A stretch of 64,000 bases of DNA. Origin: Porphyrobacter sp. AAP82 (GTDB taxonomy: Bacteria > Pseudomonadota > Alphaproteobacteria > Sphingomonadales > Sphingomonadaceae). Below, one piece after another: positions 24,425 to 32,970 of this stretch; the stretch's first letter is position 1; each line of letters begins with the position of its first letter. A model generated the notes under the pieces. The model made no database searches. It was not told where the DNA came from and saw only the letters and a program-made list of their open reading frames with translations. The position numbers were made by a program, and so were the translations under genes. The stretch lies in NCBI RefSeq assembly GCF_000331285.1, contig NZ_ANFX01000005.1, positions 1 to 64,000 of the forward strand. The letters run 5' to 3'.

Positions 24425-27193
24425 GTGCCCCAGTCCCAACCCCCCCGCCCCGGCGATCCCGGGCATGTGCGCGCCGTGCTGGGTCCGACCAACACCGGCA
24501 AGACGCACCTCGCGATCGAGCGGATGTGCGGGCATTCCTCGGGGATGATGGGCTTCCCGCTGCGCCTGCTGGCGCGCGAGGTCTATGACCGGGTGCGCGC
24601 GATCAAGGGCGACAGGCGGGTCGCGCTCATCACCGGCGAGGAGCGCATCGAGCCGCCGGACGCCCGCTATTTCCTGTGCACCGCCGAGGCCATGCCGCGC
24701 ACCGCGGGAAGCCATGCCTTCGTCGCTCTCGACGAGGCGCAACTGGGCGCGGACCCGGAACGCGGGCACATCTTCACCGACCGCCTGATGCACATGCGCG
24801 GGCGCGAGGAGACGATGATCCTCGGCAGCGCCACATTGGAACCGATGGTCAAGGCGCTGATCCCCGGCGCGGAGGTGACCGGCCGGCCGCGCTTCTCGAC
24901 GCTCAGCCATGCAGGCGTGTGCAAGCTCTCGCGCCTGCCCAAGCGTTCGGCCGTGGTCGCTTTCAGCGTGGAACAGGTCTACGCCATGGCCGAGGCCTTG
25001 CGGCGGTTCAGGGGCGGCGCGGCGGTGGTGATGGGCGCGCTTTCGCCCGAGACCCGCAACAAGCAGGTCGCGATGTTCCAGGCGGGCGAGGTCGATTACA
25101 TCGTCGCAACCGACGCGATCGGGATGGGATTGAACCTCGATCTCGATCACGTCGCCTTCGCCAGCCTCTCCAAGTTCGACGGGCGGAGGAAGCGCCGCCT
25201 CACCCCCTCGGAAATGGCGCAGATCGCCGGGCGCGCCGGGCGGCACCAGCGCGACGGGACCTTCGGGACACTCGCGGGAACGGGCAAGGGCGACGGCGAC
25301 CCCCTCGAGTTCACCGACGAGGAGGTCTACGCGATCGAGGAACACAAGTTCGCCCCCCTCACCCACCTGTTCTGGCGCGAGGCCGATCCGCGCTTCGATT
25401 CGCTGGGCGCGCTGATCGCCGATCTGGAAGCGCGGCCCGACAAGGCGGTGCTGAAGGCGGCGCCCGAGGCCATCGACCTTGCCGTGCTGAAACGCCTCGC
25501 GGGCGATTCCATCGCCGACACCGTGCGCGGGGCGGGGGCGGTGCGGCGCTTCTGGGAGGCCTGCTCGCTCCCCGATTTCCGTTCGCTGGGCGTCGAACAG
25601 CACGCACGCTTCGTCGCCCGGCTGTGGGACGACCTCAAAGGCGGCTATCTCGGGGCGGATTTCGTCGCCGCACGCATCGCCGAGCTTGACCGGATGCAGG
25701 GCGACATCGACACGCTGCAAGGGCGCATCGCTGCGATTCGCAGCTGGGCCTACATCTGCCAGCGGCCCGACTGGGTGCTGGCGCGCGACGAAATGGCCGC
25801 ACGTGCGCGCGCGGTCGAGGCGAAGCTCTCGGATGCGCTGCACGCGCGGCTGACCGAGCGTTTCGTGAACCGAAGGACGACACTCTTGATGAAATCGCTG
25901 GGACAGGATGCCTCTGCGCTGCCCGTCACCCTCGAACCCGATGGCCATCTGACGGTGGAGGGCGAGAGCATCGGCCGCCTCGAAGGCTTCCGCTTCCATG
26001 TCGATCCTTCGGCGGGCGTGGCCGACCGGCGGATGCTACTCGCGGCGGGCGAGAAGGCGCTGCCCGCGCTGCTCGCGAGCCGCGCCGAGTGGCTGCTCGC
26101 GGATGGCATTGCCGAGCTGGAGATCGCCGGCGGCGCGATCCGCTGGCAAGGACGCGCGCTGGCCGAGATCGCCTTCTCCGGCCATCCCGGTTCGGGCAAT
26201 TTCGGCACCCCGCGCCTGACCCTCACCCGCGATGTCGCGCTGCTGCCGGACACCGCGAAGGCGAAGCTGGAGGCAGGACTTGCCGCGTGGCTGGAAGTGC
26301 AGCTCGAACCGCTCGCCCCCTTGCGCAAGCTCGCCGAGGCCGCGCGCGATCCCGCCGCAGGCTCGCAGGCGCGCGCGCTGGTCATCGCCCTGATCGAGGC
26401 GCGCGGGGTCATGGCCCGCGAGGAGGCGGGGCTGGAAAACCTGCCCAAGGAGATGCGGCCCTATCTCAGGAAGCTCGGGATCACCTTCGGCGCGCTCGAT
26501 ATCTTCGATGCGCCGCTCCTGAAGCCGGCGCCGCGCCGCCTGCTCCACGCGCTGGGGCTCGACACCCGCGCCGTGCAGGAAGCGATGCAGCCGGTGCTCG
26601 CCGAAGGGAGCTGGGCCAAGGGGCGGCTGCCCGCCGGCTACCGCTATGCCGGGACCCAGGCGATCCGCGTCGATCTGGCCGAGAAGATCTTTCGCGCGGC
26701 CTTCGATGCCCGCGCCAAGGTGGTCGCGGCGCATCCCAAGGAGCGCAATCGCCCGTTCCGGCTCGAATTGTCGCTGGCCGTGTCGGTCGGGCTCGAGGCC
26801 GAGAACGCCCGCCGCCTGCTCGGCAGCGCCGGCTTCCGCTGCGACAAGGCGCGCGCCCTGCCCGAAGGCGCTCACGGCCCCGCCGCCCCCGACCGCTGGT
26901 ACTGGCGCCCGCGCCGGCCCGAGGAACGTGACGCCAGAAAGGCCGAGCGCCCGCCGCATCGCAAGGACGCTCGCAAGGACGGGCGGCCCGCCGAGGGCAA
27001 GCCGCATGGCGAAAAACGCGATGATCGCCCCAAGGGCGAGCGGCGTGACCGGCGTGACGGCGGCAAGCCCGGCGCGGGCAAGGCGGGGGGCAGGCCGCCG
27101 CGCGAAAACCGTCCGCCCCTGCCCAAGCCCGACACCGGCCCGGCCCGCGCCGGCGGGGCCTTCGACAAGCTGGCGGACCTGCTCAAGGGATGA
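24425..27193 (+). CDS. SUV3-like DEAD/H-family helicase
   Basis: A 922-residue helicase like mitochondrial SUPV3L1. Walker A is GPTNTGKTH (about 19-27), then TGEER, motif II as DEAQ, SATL, and in the second RecA lobe AFSVEQVY, VATDAIGMGLNL and QIAGRAGRHQRDG. The C-terminal 70 residues are a highly basic Lys/Arg/Asp/Gly tail, probably disordered and nucleic-acid binding. In mitochondria Suv3 unwinds RNA for decay; the bacterial role is less clear. Start is a GTG at 24425; no in-frame ATG precedes it. It overlaps the S4 gene by four bases (ATGA). Confidence 0.9.
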   Translation: MPQSQPPRPGDPGHVRAVLGPTNTGKTHLAIERMCGHSSGMMGFPLRLLAREVYDRVRAIKGDRRVALITGEERIEPPDARYFLCTAEAMPRTAGSHAFVALDEAQLGADPERGHIFTDRLMHMRGREETMILGSATLEPMVKALIPGAEVTGRPRFSTLSHAGVCKLSRLPKRSAVVAFSVEQVYAMAEALRRFRGGAAVVMGALSPETRNKQVAMFQAGEVDYIVATDAIGMGLNLDLDHVAFASLSKFDGRRKRRLTPSEMAQIAGRAGRHQRDGTFGTLAGTGKGDGDPLEFTDEEVYAIEEHKFAPLTHLFWREADPRFDSLGALIADLEARPDKAVLKAAPEAIDLAVLKRLAGDSIADTVRGAGAVRRFWEACSLPDFRSLGVEQHARFVARLWDDLKGGYLGADFVAARIAELDRMQGDIDTLQGRIAAIRSWAYICQRPDWVLARDEMAARARAVEAKLSDALHARLTERFVNRRTTLLMKSLGQDASALPVTLEPDGHLTVEGESIGRLEGFRFHVDPSAGVADRRMLLAAGEKALPALLASRAEWLLADGIAELEIAGGAIRWQGRALAEIAFSGHPGSGNFGTPRLTLTRDVALLPDTAKAKLEAGLAAWLEVQLEPLAPLRKLAEAARDPAAGSQARALVIALIEARGVMAREEAGLENLPKEMRPYLRKLGITFGALDIFDAPLLKPAPRRLLHALGLDTRAVQEAMQPVLAEGSWAKGRLPAGYRYAGTQAIRVDLAEKIFRAAFDARAKVVAAHPKERNRPFRLELSLAVSVGLEAENARRLLGSAGFRCDKARALPEGAHGPAAPDRWYWRPRRPEERDARKAERPPHRKDARKDGRPAEGKPHGEKRDDRPKGERRDRRDGGKPGAGKAGGRPPRENRPPLPKPDTGPARAGGAFDKLADLLKG

Positions 27194-27546
27194 ACGGTGC
27201 GCAGTCGATCCGGATCGACCGGCTGCTCGTCTACCTGCGCTTCGCCCGCACCCGTTCGGCAGCCGACGCGCTGATCGCCACCCGGGCGGTGCGTTGCAAC
27301 CGCCAGCATGTCCTGCGCGGTGCCCAGGGCGTGAAGGCGGGCGATGTGCTGACCCTTGCGACCGGGGGCGGCGTGCGTGTGGTCGAGCTTATCGCCCTCC
27401 CCCGGCGCCGCGGCTCGCCCGCCGAGGCCGCTACCCATTATCGCGAGGTTGACGGCACGGGGCTTGACCCTAGAGGGCAAAACACAATAGGCGCGTCAGC
27501 GCCTGCGCCGGGCGTCCTGTCCGGCGATCCCGAAGACTTGTCGTGA
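27190..27546 (+). CDS. S4-domain RNA-binding protein (HslR-like)
   Basis: A 118-residue protein with an N-terminal S4 fold (about 8-60: [22 protein letters not shown], then [13 protein letters not shown]). A basic stretch and an unstructured tail with ATHYREVDG follow. HslR binds stalled 50S subunits carrying peptidyl-tRNA. Coupling to the SUV3-like helicase through an ATGA overlap suggests a shared RNA or ribosome job (inference). Confidence 0.88.
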   Translation: MNGAQSIRIDRLLVYLRFARTRSAADALIATRAVRCNRQHVLRGAQGVKAGDVLTLATGGGVRVVELIALPRRRGSPAEAATHYREVDGTGLDPRGQNTIGASAPAPGVLSGDPEDLS

Positions 27547-27556
27547 AAGAGCCGCA

Positions 27557-27895
27557 ATGACCTACGTCGTCACCGAAGACTGCATCAAGTGCAAGTACAC
27601 CGACTGCGTTGAAGTGTGCCCGGTCGACTGTTTCTACGAGGGCGAGAACATGCTGGTGATCAATCCCAGCGAGTGCATCGACTGCGGCGTGTGCGAGCCG
27701 GAATGCCCGGCCGAGGCGATTCTCCCCGATACCGAGGACGGGCTGGAGAAATGGCTGGAACTGAACACCAAGTTCTCCGCCGTGTGGCCCAACATCACCA
27801 GCCAGAAGGCCCCGCCCGAGGATGCCGACGCCTTCAAGGGCGAAAAGGGCAAGTTCGAGAAGTACTTCACCGACGCGCCGGGTGACGGGGACTGA
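27557..27895 (+). CDS. fdxA: Seven-iron ferredoxin FdxA
   Basis: A 112-residue ferredoxin with the FdxA cysteine pattern [17 protein letters not shown] (first cluster area, 3Fe-4S) and [12 protein letters not shown] (4Fe-4S), plus the family's C-terminal extension ending in FEKYFT. It is a low-potential cytoplasmic electron carrier. It lies ten bases after the S4 gene stop with a GAGCCGC ribosome region. The set helicase-S4-fdxA-carD is a recurring order in alphaproteobacteria. Confidence 0.95.
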   Translation: MTYVVTEDCIKCKYTDCVEVCPVDCFYEGENMLVINPSECIDCGVCEPECPAEAILPDTEDGLEKWLELNTKFSAVWPNITSQKAPPEDADAFKGEKGKFEKYFTDAPGDGD

Positions 27896-27986
27896 TCGGG
27901 GCAGGCGCCCGCACCCCGCCCGCCCTGCTACGGGACAGATGACGCTTCCATACAAACGCCGACTCGCAATTTTGTTGCAGGCGTGC

Positions 27987-27994
27987 TATATAAT
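27987..27994 (+). promoter_or_regulatory. Possible -10 element upstream of carD
   Basis: TATATAAT stands out as an AT-rich octamer in a GC-rich 275-base gap, about 175 bases before the carD start. No good -35 box is at the right spacing, so this is only a candidate promoter for carD with a long leader. The rest of the gap, to 28170, shows no further gene. Confidence 0.3.
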
Positions 27995-28170
27995 CCGCTG
28001 ACCGCGCCGGGCCCCGCCCGCGCAGGCGCCCAGAAACCAGGAAGGCCCGACACCAGCAACCCCCGAACGGACGTGTCCACCCGGCGCTCGCCCCGTGAGG
28101 AGGAGGGTCGCGTCGCCGGGTCTTTCGTTCTCTCTCCCGTTGCCAGGTCGGCCGATTGAAAGGAACGTGC

Positions 28171-28704
28171 ATGGCGAGCACCGCGAACGCATTCACCGTC
28201 GGCGATTATGTTGTCTACCCCAAGCACGGCGTGGGCCGGGTGGTCGAGCTCCAGCGCGAGGAAATCGCGGGGATGCAGCTCGAACTCTACGTGTTGCGTT
28301 TCGAGAAGGAGCGCATGACCCTGCGCGTGCCGGTCAACAAGGTCGAAGCGATCGGGATGCGCAAGCTTTCCTCGGACAAGACCCTCAAGCAGGCGATGGA
28401 AACCCTCAAGGGCAAGCCCAAGGTGAAGCGCACCATGTGGTCGCGCCGCGCGCAGGAATATGAAGCCAAGATCAACTCGGGCGACCTGGTGTCGATCGCC
28501 GAAGTGACCCGCGACCTGTTCCGCCCCGAAGACCAGCCCGAGCAGTCCTATTCGGAACGCCAGATCTTCGAAGCGGCCTCCAGCCGCCTCGCCCGCGAGT
28601 TGGCGGCGATGGAAGAGACCGATGAACCCACCGCGCTCGGCAAGATCCTCGACGTGCTGCGCGAACACGCCCCGCAATATTACGACACCGCCGAAGAAGC
28701 GTAA
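28171..28704 (+). CDS. CarD family transcriptional regulator
   Basis: A 177-residue CarD_CdnL protein. The N-terminal RNA-polymerase-interacting Tudor-like domain (about 8-65) shows FTVGDYVVYPKHGVGRVVEL and the conserved RVPVNKVEAIGMR. The rest is helical with a DNA-contacting region. CarD binds the polymerase beta subunit and stabilises open promoters, affecting rRNA and housekeeping genes. The ATG at 28171 has AAGGA upstream. A strong intrinsic terminator follows the stop. Confidence 0.93.
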   Translation: MASTANAFTVGDYVVYPKHGVGRVVELQREEIAGMQLELYVLRFEKERMTLRVPVNKVEAIGMRKLSSDKTLKQAMETLKGKPKVKRTMWSRRAQEYEAKINSGDLVSIAEVTRDLFRPEDQPEQSYSERQIFEAASSRLARELAAMEETDEPTALGKILDVLREHAPQYYDTAEEA

Positions 28705-28725
28705 GCGTCTCTCGCTGCGAGGTTG

Positions 28726-28754
28726 AAAGGGCCGTCCTTGGGGGCGGCCCTTTT
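28726..28754 (+). terminator. Rho-independent terminator after carD
   Basis: A perfect nine-base-pair stem AAAGGGCCG (28726-28734) with CGGCCCTTT (28745-28753), a ten-base loop and a short T-run continuing TTTTCGTTT. It lies 22 bases after the carD stop. Confidence 0.88.
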
Positions 28755-28815
28755 CGTTTGGGCGTCGGCTCAGGCCCACTCCGCTGCGACTAGGCCGCTG
28801 CGCGACCAAGTCTCG

Positions 28816-28891
28816 CTCCCCTCCCGCAGGCGGGAGGGGGATGGTCAGCGCTGATACACCCCTCCCGCTTGCGGGAGGGGCCGGGGGTGGG
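28816..28891. repeat. BIME-like composite of two inverted palindromes, copy B
   Basis: CCCTCCCGCAGGCGGGAGGG and CCCTCCCGCTTGCGGGAGGG in inverted arrangement around a spacer with AGCGCTGATAC, ending GGGGGTGGG. Spacer and right half are almost identical to the copy at 11998, which marks a mobile or recombining repeat family rather than chance palindromes. Confidence 0.8.
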
Positions 28892-28964
28892 CCCTCGCGA
28901 CGCCCCTTGCACCCCGTCCCAAGGTGTATTACATCAGCAATACGCCAACGGGAGAGACACGCTC

Positions 28965-29747
28965 ATGATCCACCCACGCCTCGCGGTGCTGCTCGCCGGA
29001 ACCGCGGCCCTTGCCGCCTGCGACGGCGCCGATGTCGAGATCAACGGCCAGAAAGGCGTGCCCCTCTCAGAGATCACGCTCGCCGGCGAGGCGCCCCCCA
29101 AGGTCTTCCTCGCCTCGGGCGACAATGTGATCGTCACCGAGGGCAACACCTTCGCGATCAAGGTCGAGGGGCAGGACACCGATTCCCTGCGTTTCGTGCG
29201 CGACAAGGAAGTGATCGGCATCACCCGCGTCGAGGGCTGGAACGGCAACACCGCCGCCACCATCCGCATCACCATGCCCCCGCCGAAGGAAATCATCATC
29301 GGCGGCGCGGGCACGGTCAAGGCGCAGGGCCTTGCCAGCGAGGCGGCGATCAATATCGGCGGCAGCGGCACGGTGGAGTTCGAGACATTCAACGGCCAGT
29401 CGCTCGACATCAATATCGGCGGCAGCGGCACGGTGCGCGGCAGCGGCACCGCGAAGGAGCTTGAGGTGCTGATCGGCGGGGCGGGCGAGATCGCCATGCC
29501 CGGCCTCAAGGCCGACAAGGCGGACGTCACGATCGGCGGCAGCGGCGACGTTGCCTTCGCCTCGGACGGGACCGTCGAGGCGACCATCGGCGGCGCGGGC
29601 GACATCAAGGTGTCGGGCAGCGCCAAGTGCACCGTCAACGCCTTCGGCTCGGGCACACTGACCTGTTCGCCCGGCAGCGGCAGCGCGGCGCCGGCCCAAC
29701 CTGCTTCTCCGGCCCAACCTGCTTCTCCGGCCAAGCCCGCAGAATAG
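28965..29747 (+). CDS. Lipoprotein with head GIN (DUF2807) beta-repeat domain
   Basis: A 260-residue exported lipoprotein: signal peptide with lipobox LAAC (Cys about 23), then a DUF2807 'head GIN' domain. The domain is built of repeated short strands with glycine turns such as IGGAGTV, IGGSGTVEF, IGGSGTVRGSG, IGGAGEI and IGGSGDV. Such right-handed beta-helical domains occur in surface or periplasmic proteins of unknown role. The tail is a Pro/Ala/Ser linker made by an 18-base tandem repeat. The ATG at 28965 has GGAGA upstream. Confidence 0.88.
   Translation: MIHPRLAVLLAGTAALAACDGADVEINGQKGVPLSEITLAGEAPPKVFLASGDNVIVTEGNTFAIKVEGQDTDSLRFVRDKEVIGITRVEGWNGNTAATIRITMPPPKEIIIGGAGTVKAQGLASEAAINIGGSGTVEFETFNGQSLDINIGGSGTVRGSGTAKELEVLIGGAGEIAMPGLKADKADVTIGGSGDVAFASDGTVEATIGGAGDIKVSGSAKCTVNAFGSGTLTCSPGSGSAAPAQPASPAQPASPAKPAE
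29691..29734. repeat. 18-base tandem repeat coding the lipoprotein tail
   Basis: CCGGCCCAACCTGCTTCT occurs exactly twice (29691-29708, 29709-29726) with a decayed third unit. It encodes PAQPAS units and stays in frame on expansion. Confidence 0.85.
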
Positions 29748-29785
29748 CATTTGCCAGATCGCAAGGCTTGGGCGAGGATAGCGGG

Positions 29786-30124
29786 ATGATGTCAAGGTTC
29801 CCCCTCCTCCTCGCCCTCGGGCTTGCCGCGCTCGGCCTTCAGGGCTGCGTCGCCCGGACCGTCGCCAGTGTGGTCACCGCGCCGGTGCGGGTGGTGAGCA
29901 AGGGCGTCGACCTCGCCACCACCAGCCAGTCCGAAGCCGACGAGGCGCGAGGCCGCGAAATCCGCCGCCGCGAGGCACGCATGGGCGAGCTCGAACGCGA
30001 ATACGGCAAGGCCATGGACCGCTGCGATGACGGCGACGACGACGCCTGCGAAAGCGCAAAGGCGATCCGCGCCGAGATGAAGGTGCTGGCACGGGGCATT
30101 CCGGTCGATCCCGAGGACGATTGA
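29786..30124 (+). CDS. Small lipoprotein of unknown function
   Basis: A 112-residue lipoprotein with lipobox LQGC (Cys about 21), then VARTVASVVTAPVRVVSKGVD and a charged helical region with RRREARMGELEREYGKAM. Two later cysteines lie in DRCDDGDDDACESA. Its C-terminal part is strongly acidic and alternates with arginine. It resembles short sphingomonad envelope proteins of unknown role. It follows the GIN-domain lipoprotein after 38 bases, so they may be cotranscribed. Confidence 0.78.
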   Translation: MMSRFPLLLALGLAALGLQGCVARTVASVVTAPVRVVSKGVDLATTSQSEADEARGREIRRREARMGELEREYGKAMDRCDDGDDDACESAKAIRAEMKVLARGIPVDPEDD

Positions 30125-30128
30125 GGTT

Positions 30129-30212
30129 CCACCCTGCCCCCCCGCAGGTGGGGAGGGCGACTGATCGCGCCACTCTACTCCCCTCCCGCTTGCGGGGGGG
30201 GGTGGGGGTGGG
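30129..30212. repeat. BIME-like composite repeat, decayed copy C
   Basis: The right palindrome CCCTCCCGCTTGCGGGGGG and the GGGGGTGGG edge match copies A and B. The left half (CCCCCCCGCAGGTGGGG) is mutated. It lies between the convergent lipoprotein and Sua5 genes. Confidence 0.65.
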
Positions 30213-30224
30213 CCTGTCCGGCCT

Positions 30225-31154
30225 CTAAGCCGCCGCCCTTCGCAGCCGGTCGTTGATCGCGCGGCCCACGCCTTCCTCGGGCACGGGCGCGACCGCGATG
30301 CGTGGCGCAGCCGCGCGGGCGGCCTCGTGCAGGGCCGCATAGAGGCGCGCGGCCGCCTCGGTCAGATCGCCGCTGGCGGACAGCGTCACATCGCCCGCTA
30401 CTTGGCCGAACCCGATCAGGAACTCGCCCGCCTCCGCCGCCAGCGCGTTCAGCCGCACCGGCTTGCCCGGCGCATAGTGGCTGGCGAGCTGGCCCGGAGC
30501 CTCGATATGCGCTTCGATCCCCTTCGCCCCGCCCGGCGTGCCCACAGCGATCGGCCCCGGCCGCAATTCCTCGACGCTCCCGTCGGCGCGCACCGCGACG
30601 ATGGTCGATTCCACCCCCGCCTGGGTCGCCCCGCCGTCAAGCACCATCCCGATCCGCCCGCCCAGCGAGGCGAGCACATGCGCAGGCGTGGTCGGGCTGA
30701 TGAACCCGCTGCGGTTGGCCGAGGGCGCGGCGAGCGGGAAGCCGCACCGCTCCAGCAGCGCCTGCATCACCGGATGCGCGGGTGCGCGCAGCGCGATGGT
30801 GGGGAGCCCCGCGGTCACCGCCGCTGCCAGCCCCGCGTCGGCGCGGCGCGGCAACACCAGCGTCAGCGGTCCCGGCCAGTGGGCTGCGGCAAGCGCGCGG
30901 GCCTCGGCGGAGAACTCGGCATAGCGCTCGGCCTGCGCGAGCCCCGCGACATGCACGATCAGCGGGTTGAAGTCCGGACGGCCCTTGGCGGCGTAGATCC
31001 GCGCCACCGCCTCGGCGCTGTCAGCGCGCGCGGCGAGGCCGTAGACCGTTTCGGTCGGCACCGCCACCAGCCCGCCCGATTCGAGGATCCGCGCCGCCGC
31101 CGCGATCCCTTCGGCATCCGCCAGCCGCACTTGTGTAACCTTCTTGCCGCTCAT
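30225..31154 (-). CDS. L-threonylcarbamoyladenylate synthase, Sua5 type
   Basis: A 309-residue protein with the YrdC/TsaC domain (about 10-200): the start LVAVPTETVYGLA, KGRPDFNPLIVHV, LTLVLPR and the KxR-like nucleotide region SANRSGFISPT. A Sua5 C-terminal domain (about 215-305) follows, absent from the short TsaC form. It makes threonylcarbamoyl-AMP for the universal t6A37 modification of tRNAs reading ANN codons. It is divergent from the acyl-CoA dehydrogenase gene with a 73-base shared promoter gap. Confidence 0.93.
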   Translation of the reverse strand: MSGKKVTQVRLADAEGIAAAARILESGGLVAVPTETVYGLAARADSAEAVARIYAAKGRPDFNPLIVHVAGLAQAERYAEFSAEARALAAAHWPGPLTLVLPRRADAGLAAAVTAGLPTIALRAPAHPVMQALLERCGFPLAAPSANRSGFISPTTPAHVLASLGGRIGMVLDGGATQAGVESTIVAVRADGSVEELRPGPIAVGTPGGAKGIEAHIEAPGQLASHYAPGKPVRLNALAAEAGEFLIGFGQVAGDVTLSASGDLTEAAARLYAALHEAARAAAPRIAVAPVPEEGVGRAINDRLRRAAA

Positions 31155-31227
31155 GGCCTGGCGCTATATTCGTTTGCCCGCCCTGCCAAGGCCGGGCGCA
31201 ATTTCCCACCTTGAGGACGACCCCCCA

Positions 31228-32970
31228 GTGACCCCCTTCACCCCGCCGACCGCCGACCAGCTGCTCGCCATCCGCGTCAATGCCGGGATCGGCGAATTGG
31301 CCACGAGCGAACGCTTCGCCCATGCCGAGCCGGACCTTGTCGAAGCCATCGTGGAAGGCGTCGGCCAGTTCGCGGCCGGAGAATTCGCGCCCTTGAACCG
31401 CAAGGGCGATCTGGAGGGCGCGAAGCTCGAAAACGGCGTGGTGCGCCTTCCGCAAGGCTTCGAGGCTGCCTACCACGCCTATGTCGAACAGGGCTGGAAC
31501 GCCATCGCCAGCCCTGCCGCGCACGGCGGTCAGGGCCTGCCCTTTACCCTCGCCTGCAACGTCCTTGAAAACCTCGGCGCGGCCAATATGGCCTTCTCCC
31601 TCCTCCCGATGCTGAGCGTCGGGGCGATCGAGGCGCTGGAGCACCACGGCTCCACCGCCCAGCAGGCGATGTATCTGCCCAGGCTGGTGAGCGGCGAGTG
31701 GTCGGGCACCATGAACCTCACCGAGCCCGCCGCGGGAAGCGATGTCGGCGCGCTGCGCTCCACCGCCGAGCCGATCGAGGACGGGGAGCACGCGGGCAAA
31801 TACAGGGTCACCGGCCAGAAGATCTATATTACGTGGGGCGAGCATGATCTCGCCAAAAACATCATCCATCTGGTGCTGGCGAGGCTGCCCGGCGCGCCGG
31901 AAGGCTCGCGCGGGATCAGCCTGTTCGTGGTGCCCAAGTATCATGTGAACGCCGACGGCAGCCTCGGCCCGAAGAACGACCTGCGCTGCGTCAGCCTCGA
32001 ACACAAGCTCGGCATCAACGCCTCGCCCACCTGCGTCATGTCCTACGGCGACAATGGGACATGCATCGGCGAGCTGGTCGGCGCGCCCAACAAGGGGCTC
32101 GCGGCGATGTTCACGATGATGAACAATGCGCGCATCAATGTCGGCAACCAGGGCGCGCAGATCGCCGAGCGCGCGACCCAGCAGGCGCTCGCCTATGCGG
32201 CCGGCCGGGTGCAATCGGCGCGCGCCGGATCGCCCGACAAGACCCCGGTGGCGATCATCGAACATCCCGACGTGCGGCGCATGATCCTTCGCATGAAGGC
32301 CCTGACAGAGGGCGTTCGCGCGCTGCTCTATTACTGCGCGGGGCAGGTCGATCGGGGCAATCTCGGCGACGCGGCGGCCGGGACCCGTGCGGAACTGCTG
32401 GTCCCGATGCTCAAGGCGTGGGGCACCGATGTCGGTGTCGAGGTCTCAGGCCTCGGCATCCAGATCCATGGCGGGATGGGCTTCGTCGAGGAGACCGGCG
32501 CTGCCCAGCACTGGCGCGATTCGCGGATCGCGCCGATCTATGAAGGGACCAACGGCATCCAGGCCGCCGACCTCGTCACCCGCAAGCTGGGGCTCGGCGG
32601 CGGCGAGGCGCTGGTCGCGCTGTTCGATCAGATCGCGCGCGAGGCGGCCGCAGACTATGCCCTCGCCGCGCTCGCCATGGACTGCGCGAGCGTCGCGCGG
32701 TGGATGCGCGACGATGCGAGCCTCGATGACAGGCTGGCAGGCAGCGTCCCGTTCTGCACCATGGCCGCGGTCTGCGTCGCCGGGTGGCAGCTGTCGAGGC
32801 AGGCTCAGGCCGTCGCCGCGGGGGTAGCTCCCGAACTGGCAGCAACCAAGCCGGTGACGGTGCGCTTCTTCCTTGAACGGATCGTGCCCGAGGCCGCGGG
32901 ATTGAAGGCAGGGGCGGTGGCGGGGGCGGACCTGCTCTATGCCCTCCCCGCCGAAGCGCTGGTCGCCTGA
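31228..32970 (+). CDS. Acyl-CoA dehydrogenase (long FadE-like form)
   Basis: A 580-residue acyl-CoA dehydrogenase with N-terminal and central domains (FAD-binding LTEPAAGSDVGALR near 166; YRVTGQKIYITWG near 195), and the C-terminal catalytic-base region with YEGTNGIQAADL. The 580-residue length fits the three-domain variant with an extra C-terminal helical domain found next to beta-oxidation genes. It oxidises acyl-CoA to enoyl-CoA. A GTG start at 31228 with GAGGA upstream is preferred, because a more upstream start would run into the divergent Sua5 gene. Confidence 0.9.
   Translation: MTPFTPPTADQLLAIRVNAGIGELATSERFAHAEPDLVEAIVEGVGQFAAGEFAPLNRKGDLEGAKLENGVVRLPQGFEAAYHAYVEQGWNAIASPAAHGGQGLPFTLACNVLENLGAANMAFSLLPMLSVGAIEALEHHGSTAQQAMYLPRLVSGEWSGTMNLTEPAAGSDVGALRSTAEPIEDGEHAGKYRVTGQKIYITWGEHDLAKNIIHLVLARLPGAPEGSRGISLFVVPKYHVNADGSLGPKNDLRCVSLEHKLGINASPTCVMSYGDNGTCIGELVGAPNKGLAAMFTMMNNARINVGNQGAQIAERATQQALAYAAGRVQSARAGSPDKTPVAIIEHPDVRRMILRMKALTEGVRALLYYCAGQVDRGNLGDAAAGTRAELLVPMLKAWGTDVGVEVSGLGIQIHGGMGFVEETGAAQHWRDSRIAPIYEGTNGIQAADLVTRKLGLGGGEALVALFDQIAREAAADYALAALAMDCASVARWMRDDASLDDRLAGSVPFCTMAAVCVAGWQLSRQAQAVAAGVAPELAATKPVTVRFFLERIVPEAAGLKAGAVAGADLLYALPAEALVA

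Noticed and set aside
24203..25999. Extension of the second M23 peptidase frame upstream to 25999 (1187 codons)
   Set aside because: The extra part is antisense to the SUV3-like helicase and has no signal, domain or sensible composition. The start at 24202 is far better.
31144..31227. Upstream start for the acyl-CoA dehydrogenase
   Set aside because: It would overlap the start of the divergent Sua5 gene and remove any room for promoters. The GTG at 31228 has a ribosome site and begins the conserved region.
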